Notes under the pieces: generated by a model
Databases searched by the model: none
What the model saw: the letters and a program-made list of their open reading frames with translations, nothing else
What the model was told of the DNA's origin: nothing
NCBI GenBank assembly: GCA_902579285.1
Contig: CACHGA010000001.1
Span: 186,001-250,000, forward strand
Reading direction: 5' to 3'
Length of the DNA: 64,000 bases
Source of the DNA: an uncultured Pelagibacteraceae bacterium
GTDB taxonomy: Bacteria; Pseudomonadota; Alphaproteobacteria; Pelagibacterales; Pelagibacteraceae
Shown here: piece after piece, positions 46,428-55,010 of the stretch
Numbering within the stretch: position 1 is the stretch's first letter
How the letters are laid out: each line of letters begins with the position of its first letter
Program-made: the position numbers and the translations under genes

Positions 46428-47396
46428 TTAAACTATATAATCATCTAAACTCTTTGCATTTTTATGAAATTCAAGACGTTTAAGATATTCAATTGGATCT
46501 TTAATTTTTACGATTGCATCATCAACAATATTTATAGAGTCAAAAACTCTTGTTAGAAGAAATCTTAACGCGGCGCCTTGCGATAAAACTTTAATAGAGT
46601 TTTTTTCCTCATCAGAGATTTTACGTATTTCATTATAACCCTCAAAGAACTTTTTTGCTTTAGTCACATTAAAACTTAAATTTTCACTTATACCATCAAA
46701 ACAAAGTGCATTTAAACATATTGCTATTTCAAATGCATAAAAATCATTACACGAAAAATAAAAATCTATAAAACCCGAAAAATTATTATTTTTGAAAAAA
46801 ATATTATCGTGAAAAAGATCTGCATGAATTATACCTTTTGGTAAATTTTCAGGCCAATCTTTCTCAACATCCTCCAAATTTGTCTCAATTAATTTTGGAA
46901 GATCTGGATGGATTTGGTTGCATTTATCTTTAACTTGTTCAAAAATTCTTCTCCATGACTTTACAGAAAGATCATTATCCCTCTTAAAATCAAAATTTTT
47001 CGTAATTTCATGGAGCCTTGCCGCTTGTTTTCCAACCGAACTACAATCATCCGGTGACAAGTTTGTTTTTGACTTTCCTTCTAAATAACTCACTAACATA
47101 AATTTTTTGGAACCAAGATCGCTTATATATTTATTATTTTTATTTAAAATTGGTTTTGGACAAATGAATTTTTTATTACTTAGTTCCTCCATCAATTTTG
47201 AAAAAAATGGCAGATCATCCTTATTAACTCTTTTTTCATAAATTGTTAAAATATATTTACCTTTATCAGTTTCCACTAAATAGTTTGTGTTTTCTATACC
47301 TTCCTTAATACCTTGATAATTACTCATATTTCCCAAATTATAATTTGAGATTATTGAAACAACTTTTTCCTTATCAAGCTTTGTATAAATAGCCAT
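46428..47396 (-). CDS. thrB: Homoserine kinase, ThrB type II (APH fold)
   Basis: A 322-residue kinase of the aminoglycoside-phosphotransferase fold used by many alphaproteobacteria. Motifs: IKEGIENTNYLVET, catalytic loop GIIHADLFHDNIFF, and FIDFYFSCND (metal site). It makes O-phosphohomoserine for ThrC (43755-45131). It abuts ispH with no gap. Confidence 0.92.
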   Translation of the reverse strand: MAIYTKLDKEKVVSIISNYNLGNMSNYQGIKEGIENTNYLVETDKGKYILTIYEKRVNKDDLPFFSKLMEELSNKKFICPKPILNKNNKYISDLGSKKFMLVSYLEGKSKTNLSPDDCSSVGKQAARLHEITKNFDFKRDNDLSVKSWRRIFEQVKDKCNQIHPDLPKLIETNLEDVEKDWPENLPKGIIHADLFHDNIFFKNNNFSGFIDFYFSCNDFYAFEIAICLNALCFDGISENLSFNVTKAKKFFEGYNEIRKISDEEKNSIKVLSQGAALRFLLTRVFDSINIVDDAIVKIKDPIEYLKRLEFHKNAKSLDDYIV

Positions 47397-48332
47397 TTAA
47401 TTTAATTCTTTAGGGAGTTTAAACACCACTTCTTCATTTGCTGTAACTACCTCTTCAATTGAAACATCCATATTATTTTTTATTTCTGAAATAAAATTCT
47501 GAACCAATTCTTCAGGTGCAGATGCACCAGAGGATAGACCAATAGTTTTACAATTTTTTATTTTATCTAATGGCGCGTTTTTTCCATAAAAGATTAGTTC
47601 AGAATTTTTACACCCTGACTTTTTCGCAACCTCTACTAATCGTGCAGAATTTGATGAGTTTCTACTTCCAATCACAAAAAACATTTCACAATTTGGTGCA
47701 ATTTTTTTTACTGCTTCCTGTCTATTAGTTGTTGCGTAGCAAATATCCTCTTTTATAGGACCTTTAATATCTGGAAATTTATTTTTCAAAGCATCTATTA
47801 TTTCTTTGGTATCATCTACTGACAAAGTTGTTTGAGTTACATAAGCCAAAGGTTTAGAGAAATTTAAATTTTTTATCTCATCTTTTTTTTCGATTAATTT
47901 AATTGACCCATTTGGTAGTTGTCCCATTGTTCCTATAACCTCTGGATGATTTTTGTGACCAATTAAAACAATATCAAATCCCCCTTTATATAATTGTTCC
48001 GATTCCCTATGTACTTTTGAAACAAGCGGGCATGTAGCATCAATATAAAAAATTTTTTCAAGGTTTGCTTCTTCAGGAACTGATTTAGGTACACCATGTG
48101 CTGAAAATATTACTGGTCTAGATTTATCTTTAATCTCAGAAATTTCCTCAACAAATATAGCTCCCAAATTTTTTAAATTTTCAACAACATTCTTATTATG
48201 TACGATTTCATGTCTGACATAAACTGGACTACCATATTTATTTAGAGTTTTTTTAACTATTTCAATTGCCCTGTCTACACCAGCACAAAAACCTCTAGGT
48301 GCTGCTAAAAAAATTTTAATTTTTCGTTTCAT
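47397..48332 (-). CDS. ispH: 4-hydroxy-3-methylbut-2-enyl diphosphate reductase
   Basis: A 311-residue Fe-S enzyme, the last step of the MEP pathway to IPP and DMAPP. Cluster-binding cysteines are in AAPRGFCAGVDRAIEIV, DATCPLVSKVHRE and EDICYATTNRQ. The ATG at 48332 gives the usual N-terminus; an upstream TTG adds three residues. It overlaps blh by 17 bases. Its product feeds the carotenoid genes directly upstream in the same run. Confidence 0.94.
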   Translation of the reverse strand: MKRKIKIFLAAPRGFCAGVDRAIEIVKKTLNKYGSPVYVRHEIVHNKNVVENLKNLGAIFVEEISEIKDKSRPVIFSAHGVPKSVPEEANLEKIFYIDATCPLVSKVHRESEQLYKGGFDIVLIGHKNHPEVIGTMGQLPNGSIKLIEKKDEIKNLNFSKPLAYVTQTTLSVDDTKEIIDALKNKFPDIKGPIKEDICYATTNRQEAVKKIAPNCEMFFVIGSRNSSNSARLVEVAKKSGCKNSELIFYGKNAPLDKIKNCKTIGLSSGASAPEELVQNFISEIKNNMDVSIEEVVTANEEVVFKLPKELN

Positions 48333-49257
48333 TTTTTTCAATCAAGTACTCAAGTAATATATGCGGGAACGTAAGAGAGGCCAAACCAATAAAAATAACT
48401 TGCATAATTGCAGTGTTAAAACCAGAAAAGTTTGCAATAAAAAATACCGCCAACAAGTACAATATTGCAGTTATGATCGTTAAAGGTAGCGCTTTTTTAA
48501 TAAACAATTTGATCCCATTTGAAAAATTAGCTTCATCTATTTCAAGAGCAATAGAAATTATATGTCTTATTGAGTGCAAAAAACAAAAGTAAATAGTAAA
48601 AGCTAATAAGGGTGAAAAAACAAAATTTATAATTAGAATTAAAAGTAAATCTAAAAATAAAATTTGAAAATTATCGAAATTATTTCTAAACACAAAGTAT
48701 AAATAGCCTAAAAAATTAAGCATAATACAAATATTGATTAACCAATGTTCGTTTTTTATAAAAATCAAAAAATTATTATTTATAAGTAATGTTTCAAATA
48801 TTTTTAAAGTTTCGTCAGTATGAAAGAACAAAGGTGAGAATATAATTAATGAACCTTTTACCACATATATAAGTTGATCGAAATTTGAATGTTTTTTAAT
48901 TAGAAACGCAGTATCCTCTTTACCAAAATGGTGAGAGGCAATTAATAAAAAAACTATTAAAGTTACTAAAGAAAAAAATATCCAAGATAAAATGATTAAA
49001 ATTGAAATAAAAATATAAGAAAGATAAAATACTAATTTACTATCCATTTTGTAAATTTTTAAAATCTTATTTGCTTTATAGTTGTCCAAAGCTCCATGAG
49101 ATACTCCAATAGACAAAATCAAAAAAAGGCATATAAAAGGAACTACTGATTGATTAAAAAATTCTAAATTTTTACCAAAAGTTAACACGATGACCGAAAA
49201 AATTATTGTCAAAGCAGAAAAATAAAATGAGTGTTTACCGTAAATATTTTTTATCAT
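48316..49257 (-). CDS. blh: Beta-carotene 15,15'-dioxygenase, Brp/Blh family
   Basis: A 313-residue integral membrane protein with about nine hydrophobic segments. Brp/Blh histidine motifs are present: HGALDNY (His54), HHFGKED (His109/110) and LHSIRHI (His228/232). The enzyme splits beta-carotene into two retinals, the chromophore of proteorhodopsin. It follows crtY by one base. Proteorhodopsin itself is not in this window. Confidence 0.9.
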   Translation of the reverse strand: MIKNIYGKHSFYFSALTIIFSVIVLTFGKNLEFFNQSVVPFICLFLILSIGVSHGALDNYKANKILKIYKMDSKLVFYLSYIFISILIILSWIFFSLVTLIVFLLIASHHFGKEDTAFLIKKHSNFDQLIYVVKGSLIIFSPLFFHTDETLKIFETLLINNNFLIFIKNEHWLINICIMLNFLGYLYFVFRNNFDNFQILFLDLLLILIINFVFSPLLAFTIYFCFLHSIRHIISIALEIDEANFSNGIKLFIKKALPLTIITAILYLLAVFFIANFSGFNTAIMQVIFIGLASLTFPHILLEYLIEKNETKN

Positions 49258-49258
49258 A

Positions 49259-50320
49259 CTAATTAAAAATAGATTTTATAAATAACCATTTTGGCATTTT
49301 TAAAATTATGGTCATATCCTCGATAATATTACTTTTATTTGATAAGAATTTTATAGCCGAGTCTGTTTGTCCATTAAAAATTTTCTCAAATATATTGGGC
49401 ATTTTATCAGGATTTTTTTCTAAAACTTTTAAAAATATTTTATCTAATAATTTGTATTTTGTTTTTAATTTATATTTGTAAATTTTTTCTATATTATTCA
49501 AATTCTGGCTTATAAATTTACTATGTTCTTGAATATTTAAAAAAGTATAGCCTGTACTCAAGCGTGTCATGCCACCAGCCGTACCAATATTAATTTTATT
49601 TTTTTCTTTTTTATAAACTGGGTAAAAAAGTGGAATTGCACCTTCTTCTTTAAAGGTAATTTTATAATTTTTAATACCTAAATGATTAATATAATTTTTT
49701 ATTTGTACATCATAATCTTTTAAGGATGAATCATCTTTAGATAACCACGTAGTCTCAATCATTGCTCTATTTTTTTCAAATGGAAGAACATAAAAAAAAT
49801 GAACATTATTTCTTTGGTCACAATTAAAATCCATTAAATCTACAGTTCTATCATTAAAAAAATCCTCATCAGTTTCAATTTCAACACCATAAAAATGTTG
49901 CCAAAGATTTGAACTTGTATTTTTTAATGAAGATACACTATTAAATATAAAAGCATTATTTATATTTAAATCTTTAATATTTTTAAAAAAACTAATATTC
50001 TTATTTTTATTTAATTTATTAATAATTTTTTTATAAAAAAGACCACTATCTACACTTTGATAGGGAAAATTATCACATCTAATAACTTTTGAACTCGATG
50101 GTTTCTTTATTGAAAATTCCTTCCAATTTTTTTTAACACAATCTTCGAAATTATGAGGACCCACTTTCCAAAAAGACCAAGTTTTATCCCTCAAATATTC
50201 TTTCCTTGGTTCAATGATTGCGAGTGTTTTATTACTAAGTTTTTGATGAAGATCTAATTCATATGCCAAAGATAATCCTGCGCATCCACCCCCGATAATT
50301 ACATAATCAAATTCTCTCAT
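49259..50320 (-). CDS. crtY: Lycopene beta-cyclase
   Basis: A 353-residue flavoprotein: FAD-binding start YVIIGGGCAGLSLAYEL, DKTWSFW, and the bacterial CrtY-type block IGTAGGMTRLSTGYTFLNIQ. It closes both ends of lycopene to give beta-carotene. Its start overlaps the crtB end by 14 bases. Confidence 0.92.
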   Translation of the reverse strand: MREFDYVIIGGGCAGLSLAYELDLHQKLSNKTLAIIEPRKEYLRDKTWSFWKVGPHNFEDCVKKNWKEFSIKKPSSSKVIRCDNFPYQSVDSGLFYKKIINKLNKNKNISFFKNIKDLNINNAFIFNSVSSLKNTSSNLWQHFYGVEIETDEDFFNDRTVDLMDFNCDQRNNVHFFYVLPFEKNRAMIETTWLSKDDSSLKDYDVQIKNYINHLGIKNYKITFKEEGAIPLFYPVYKKEKNKINIGTAGGMTRLSTGYTFLNIQEHSKFISQNLNNIEKIYKYKLKTKYKLLDKIFLKVLEKNPDKMPNIFEKIFNGQTDSAIKFLSNKSNIIEDMTIILKMPKWLFIKSIFN

Positions 50321-51170
50321 TTAAAGATATATCCTCATTAATTAAATTATATTCATATTCTTTTTCAATTTTTCTTGGTTTTAAAAAAGTAAGTATTATT
50401 AGATCCAATAAAGAAAGAATTGTTTGCATAACTTTACCAAAATTTGAAACATAAATTTTTCCAGCCCCTTTATAAGTACTTAAATCTTTTATATTAAATA
50501 TTTTTTTTCCAATTTGTCTGTAAACTCTTCTTGCTACAATTATAGAAAAACGGCAACTTAAAGGAATATCTTTTATACCGGCAAAAGAACTATTATAGAA
50601 TGTGTCAGCAGTATAAATAATTTTCTTAATATTTATTAATTTATCTTTAGAGTAATTGATTAAATAAACTCTATTTTTTTTTTCATCTTCGACGACGTCT
50701 CTTGCAATATTTGTTAATTGCATAGCGATTCCTAGATATATAGCTCTTTGAAGAGTATCTTTTTTTTTTATATTAAAAATTTTTGCCATCATCAAACCAA
50801 CAGTTCCAGCAACTCTATATGAATAAACAAATAATTCTTTCTCATTTTTAATCTTTACTTCTTCTTGTATATCCGACTCTACACCATCAAATAAGTCATC
50901 TACTATTTTCTTAGATATGTTAAATTCATCCATTAATTCCCACATATTTTTTATTACTTCATTTTTTAAATCTTTATTTTCAAAATTAGTTCTAAATTTA
51001 ATTAGTTCCTTTTTTTTGTAATCTAAACTGGCTTCCTGATCTGCAATATTGTCTACAGTTCTACAAAAATCGTATAATTTAGAACACTTAATATAAATAT
51101 CTTTTGGTAAAAAAAATCCTGACCAATTAAATGATTTTGCATAAATTGATAAATAATTTTTTGTACTCAT
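50307..51170 (-). CDS. crtB: Phytoene synthase
   Basis: A 287-residue head-to-head prenyl synthase. The first aspartate-rich region is YDFCRTVDNIADQ (residues about 32-44) and the second NIARDVVEDEKKNRVYL. It joins two GGPP molecules into phytoene. It shares one base with the crtI stop. The GGPP synthase gene (crtE) is not next to it. Confidence 0.92.
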   Translation of the reverse strand: MSTKNYLSIYAKSFNWSGFFLPKDIYIKCSKLYDFCRTVDNIADQEASLDYKKKELIKFRTNFENKDLKNEVIKNMWELMDEFNISKKIVDDLFDGVESDIQEEVKIKNEKELFVYSYRVAGTVGLMMAKIFNIKKKDTLQRAIYLGIAMQLTNIARDVVEDEKKNRVYLINYSKDKLINIKKIIYTADTFYNSSFAGIKDIPLSCRFSIIVARRVYRQIGKKIFNIKDLSTYKGAGKIYVSNFGKVMQTILSLLDLIILTFLKPRKIEKEYEYNLINEDISLNERI

Positions 51171-52636
51171 TATAAAATTTTATCTAGAACTTTTGCTGAA
51201 GAAATAACACCTGGCATACCAGCTCCAGGATGTGTTCCTGCACCAACAAAATATAAATTTTTAAAAATTTCTGATTGATTATGAAATCTAAAATATGCAG
51301 ATTGAGAAAATTTAGGTTGAATTGAAAAACCTGAACCATGTAATGTAGATAAATCTTTTTCAAAATAATCAGGTGTGAGATAGAAGTCGTTTACTACATT
51401 TTTCTTAATATCTGGTAAAACTGATTTATCCATTTTATCTAAAATTAAGTTTTTAAACCTTTCACCCTCATTTGACCAATTTATATTTGAGAGATTATTT
51501 GGAACTGGAACTAAAACATAGAAAGCATCTTGTCCATCTGGGGCCATATTAGGATCAGTTGCGGATGGTCGATGTAAATAATAGCTTATATCTTCTGAGA
51601 GAATTTTATTTTCAAAAATTTTTTCCAAATGTTTTTCATAAGTTTTGCCAAAATAAATTGTGTGATGTGCTACATCCTTATATTGCTTTTTAGATCCAAA
51701 ATAATAAACAAAAAGACCCATAGAATAATCCATTCTCTTCATTTTCTGTTTGAATAAAAAACCATAATTATTTTTAGATTTAATTAAATTTTTGTATACA
51801 TTTGGTGGATCTGAGTTACATACCACATAGTTACATTCAATAATTTTTGAATTATTAATTTTTACAGACTTAACACTTTTATTCTCCGTAATAATCTCTG
51901 TAACTTCGGAATCTTTAATAATTTCAATTCCCTCTTCAAGCATCAATTTTTCCAACGCCTTTACAACTTTGCCAGTGCCACCCATAGAATAATGAATACC
52001 CCATTTTTTTTCTAAAAATAGAATAAGCGTATATATCGAAGTTGTAGTAAAAGGATTACCGCCAACCAATAGAGGATGCATGCTAAAAACTCTTCTCAAT
52101 TTCTCACTAGATATATAATTTGAAACCAATTTATAAACAGATTTATAGCTTTTAAGTTTTAATAAAGCCGGAACCTGCTTGAGCATAAATGACAAATTAT
52201 TAAATGGCTTATCAGATAAATCTGTAAAACCTTTATTAAAAATTTTTTCAGTAAAATTAACTAATTCATTGTATCCTTTAAAATCTTTATGTGAAAATTT
52301 TTTAATTTCTTTCTCCATTGATTTTTCATTGCCAGAGTAATCAAAAGTTTTTCCATCATCAAAAACAAAACGGTACCACAAGTTAAGTGGGACGATTTCA
52401 GCATAGTCTGAAATTTTTTTATTAAATAAAGAAAACAATTCTTCAAAAAGATAAGGAGCAGTTATCACTGTGGGGCCACCATCATAAATGAAATTTCCTT
52501 TTTTAAAAACTCTTGCTCGCCCTCCCAAATCAGGGTGTTTCTCAATTAAAGTAACATCATAACCTTTTGCTTTTAATCTTAAAGCTGAGGCTAGACCACC
52601 AAAACCTGATCCGACAACAATAACTTTTTTTGTCAT
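51170..52636 (-). CDS. crtI: Phytoene desaturase
   Basis: A 488-residue flavoprotein: dinucleotide-binding VVGSGFGGLASALRLKAKG, LGGRARVF, and the C-terminal bacterial-type signature FVGAGTHPGAGMPGVISSAK. It converts phytoene to lycopene by four desaturations. It lies only 16 bases after atpF on the same strand, with no visible promoter or ribosome binding site in between, so retinal genes are likely transcribed at least partly with the F0 genes. Confidence 0.95.
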   Translation of the reverse strand: MTKKVIVVGSGFGGLASALRLKAKGYDVTLIEKHPDLGGRARVFKKGNFIYDGGPTVITAPYLFEELFSLFNKKISDYAEIVPLNLWYRFVFDDGKTFDYSGNEKSMEKEIKKFSHKDFKGYNELVNFTEKIFNKGFTDLSDKPFNNLSFMLKQVPALLKLKSYKSVYKLVSNYISSEKLRRVFSMHPLLVGGNPFTTTSIYTLILFLEKKWGIHYSMGGTGKVVKALEKLMLEEGIEIIKDSEVTEIITENKSVKSVKINNSKIIECNYVVCNSDPPNVYKNLIKSKNNYGFLFKQKMKRMDYSMGLFVYYFGSKKQYKDVAHHTIYFGKTYEKHLEKIFENKILSEDISYYLHRPSATDPNMAPDGQDAFYVLVPVPNNLSNINWSNEGERFKNLILDKMDKSVLPDIKKNVVNDFYLTPDYFEKDLSTLHGSGFSIQPKFSQSAYFRFHNQSEIFKNLYFVGAGTHPGAGMPGVISSAKVLDKIL

Positions 52637-52652
52637 ATGTTTGGATCTTACG

Positions 52653-53147
52653 CTAGATTGATTTGTTTTTTAAAATTTTTTTTGCCTCATCAATGCTTGA
52701 AATATAAATTTTATCAAGCTTTTTCTTATCAATAGAATTTTTAATGATTTTCTCAACAGAGTTAACTGCTATCTCTACTGCTGAATTTTTCATATCTTTG
52801 ATAGCTTGTAATTTCATTTGTTTAATTTTGTCCTCTGCTGTCTTTTTTCTATTCTCAATTACAAAATGAAAGTCCTCATTTGTTTTTATGATATTTTGCT
52901 CAGATTGTTTTTCGGCATTTTCTAACATTTTTTTAATTTCTGCTTTTGACTTACTAACTTTAGAATCGTAATCACTCAAAATATTTTTCGCCTCATCTTT
53001 AAGTTTCTCTGCATGTTCAATTTCATTTTTAATACCTTTAATACTTTCATTTAATGATTGATCAATTTTCTGTGGAACTTTAAAGTAAAAAAGTAAAACC
53101 ACAAAAAGTAAAAAAGAAATTGCTACCCAAAACGTTGCGTCTATCAT
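52653..53147 (-). CDS. atpF: ATP synthase F0 subunit b
   Basis: A 164-residue stalk protein: N-terminal membrane helix (residues 4-24) and a long charged coiled coil. It is one of two b-type subunits; its partner b' is directly upstream (2-base gap). F1 genes are not in the window, as in alphaproteobacteria where F0 and F1 operons are separate. Confidence 0.9.
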   Translation of the reverse strand: MIDATFWVAISFLLFVVLLFYFKVPQKIDQSLNESIKGIKNEIEHAEKLKDEAKNILSDYDSKVSKSKAEIKKMLENAEKQSEQNIIKTNEDFHFVIENRKKTAEDKIKQMKLQAIKDMKNSAVEIAVNSVEKIIKNSIDKKKLDKIYISSIDEAKKILKNKSI

Positions 53148-53149
53148 TT

Positions 53150-53722
53150 TTATTTACCCTTCTCGTATTCTTTAATAGTTTGTAAAACTGAAGCCTCAAT
53201 GCTGCTTTTATTTAAATCTTCTCCAAATATATCCTTAATTAAATTAGAAACAATATCTTGTGATATCAAATTTACTTTATTGAAAGAATCCACTTTAAAT
53301 TTTTTAATCTCAGTTTCAGCATTTAAAATTTCAGCGTCTATTTTTTTTTGAGCGTCTTCTCTTTTTATTCGCATATCTTCATTCAATTTTTGTCTACTTT
53401 TAGAGATAATTTTTTTAACATCGATTTTTGCAGTTTCCATTAAGCTGTTGTATTCCTTCAACTTCAATTCAGCTTGCTCCCTAAAAGTCTTTGCTTCTTC
53501 TAAATCTTTTCTGATTTTATCTTCCCTCATATCGATACTACCTTTTATTTTAGGAATAAAAATTTTTGAAATCAGGATGTAAATTGTTAAAAAGATGATT
53601 ATTAACCAGAATACTTGTGAAGGCCAATACTCTGGATCAAGCTGAGGCATACCTGCCTCAGCTGCATAAAGATTTCTCTCTACTAATAATAGAGAAGTTA
53701 ATAAAGCAAAAAACTTTTTCAT
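53150..53722 (-). CDS. atpG: ATP synthase F0 subunit b'
   Basis: A 190-residue b' subunit: possible signal-like N-terminus, then GMPQLDPEYWPSQVFWLIIIF (the usual alphaproteobacterial b' start), a membrane helix about residues 36-54, and a coiled-coil stalk. It pairs with b to hold F1. It follows atpE by 10 bases. Confidence 0.92.
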   Translation of the reverse strand: MKKFFALLTSLLLVERNLYAAEAGMPQLDPEYWPSQVFWLIIIFLTIYILISKIFIPKIKGSIDMREDKIRKDLEEAKTFREQAELKLKEYNSLMETAKIDVKKIISKSRQKLNEDMRIKREDAQKKIDAEILNAETEIKKFKVDSFNKVNLISQDIVSNLIKDIFGEDLNKSSIEASVLQTIKEYEKGK

Positions 53723-53732
53723 ACTTATTTAA

Positions 53733-53960
53733 TTAAAATGCAAAAAGTATAATCAAAGCTATTACTAAACCAAAAAGACCAGTGGCTTCTGCTAATGCAA
53801 ATCCCAAAAGTAAATTTGGAAACTGTTTTTGAGCTGCAGATGGATTTCTCATTGCACCGGATAGATAATTTCCAAAAATTATTCCAATACCGACACCAGC
53901 ACCTGCCAAAGCAATTGCGGCAAGACCTGCACCGATCATTTTTGCTGCTTCTAGTTCCAT
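53733..53960 (-). CDS. atpE: ATP synthase F0 subunit c
   Basis: A 75-residue two-helix hairpin: glycine-rich helix AGVGIGIIFG, polar loop RNPSAAQKQF, and the ion-binding carboxylate Glu58 in FALAEATGLF. The residue after Glu is Ala, and the sodium-type pattern is missing, so protons are the likely coupling ion. A strong AGGAGG site precedes it. Confidence 0.95.
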   Translation of the reverse strand: MELEAAKMIGAGLAAIALAGAGVGIGIIFGNYLSGAMRNPSAAQKQFPNLLLGFALAEATGLFGLVIALIILFAF

Positions 53961-53979
53961 TTTTCCTCCTTGTTTATTG

Positions 53980-54714
53980 TTAGTGATGTAAATTCAATGC
54001 ATCATTTAAATAAATGCATGTTAAAATTGCAAATACGTAAGCTTGTAAAAAAGCAACTAAAATTTCTAAACCAGTTAAAGCTACAGAAAAACTTAAAGGT
54101 AACCAACCCCCAATTAAACCAAGACTAATTACAAATCCTCCGAAAACTTTTAACATTGTGTGTCCTGCCATCATGTTCGCAAAAAGTCTAACCGATAGGC
54201 TGATAGGCCTACTGAGGTAAGAAATTATTTCTATAATACTTATTATTGGCAGCAAAACTATTGGTACCCCACTAGGAATAAAAATTTTTAAATATTTAAA
54301 TCCATGCATTACAAATCCTAGTATAGTAACACCAACAAATATGAATAAAGCAAAAGTCAAAGTCACTATAATATGACTAGTTACAGTGAAAGAGTACGGC
54401 AACATACCTACCATATTGCAAAAAAGTATGAAAACAAACAAACTAAATATAAATGGAAAAAAAGGTTTAGCTTTTTTTCCAGCTGTATCACTTATCATTT
54501 TTGAAATAAAATTATAAAGCATTTCCGATATTAATTGTATTTTACCCGGAACTAACTTTTTTTGCCTAGTTCCAAAAAGCAGTAATACCAAAATTAATCC
54601 TGCACTAATAACCATAAAAAGACTCGCATTCGTGAAAGATAGATTTATTCCTGAAACTTCAATTTCTGGTCCAATTTTATGAACTTTAAATTGTTCCATC
54701 GGATTTGTTGCCAT
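53980..54714 (-). CDS. atpB: ATP synthase F0 subunit a
   Basis: A 244-residue membrane subunit forming the proton half-channels. The essential arginine lies in SLSVRLFANMMAGHTML. C-terminal VAFLQAYVFAILTCIYLNDAL is typical. Its start overlaps the atpI stop by one base and it precedes atpE by 19 bases. Confidence 0.95.
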   Translation of the reverse strand: MATNPMEQFKVHKIGPEIEVSGINLSFTNASLFMVISAGLILVLLLFGTRQKKLVPGKIQLISEMLYNFISKMISDTAGKKAKPFFPFIFSLFVFILFCNMVGMLPYSFTVTSHIIVTLTFALFIFVGVTILGFVMHGFKYLKIFIPSGVPIVLLPIISIIEIISYLSRPISLSVRLFANMMAGHTMLKVFGGFVISLGLIGGWLPLSFSVALTGLEILVAFLQAYVFAILTCIYLNDALNLHH

Positions 54715-55001
54715 TATTTTATATCCTTTTGCATTCTCTTTGCTGTTTTAATTACGTTTATAATTCCAGCTGCAGCTCCAAAAAAGAAAAATATTATAAT
54801 TAATAATGGTTTAGTACCAAACCAATTATCCAAAATAAACCCAATTATTGTCCCAACTATAACTGCAGCAATTAATTCAGTTCCTAATTTAAACGCATTA
54901 CCAAGAAAAATACCCTTTTTATCAGTATTTTCAGATTTATTTTTTTGCAATTTTGATTTTGCAATTTTAAGGCGAGTTTTTAAATTCTCCAAATCACTCA
55001 T
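54714..55001 (-). CDS. atpI: ATP synthase accessory protein AtpI
   Basis: A 95-residue protein with a charged N-terminus and two membrane helices (about residues 36-55 and 61-83). It matches the AtpI/AtpQ-type small subunit that heads F0 operons and helps c-ring assembly. The ATG at 55001 gives MSDLENLKTR; an upstream TTG adds two residues. It starts 9 bases after the smc stop. Confidence 0.85.
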   Translation of the reverse strand: MSDLENLKTRLKIAKSKLQKNKSENTDKKGIFLGNAFKLGTELIAAVIVGTIIGFILDNWFGTKPLLIIIFFFFGAAAGIINVIKTAKRMQKDIK

Positions 55002-55010
55002 GAGCAAATT

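Noticed and set aside
48316-52636. Proteorhodopsin or crtE within the retinal cluster
   Set aside because: No seven-helix rhodopsin sequence and no prenyl synthase motif (DDxxD pair) outside crtB was found anywhere in the window.
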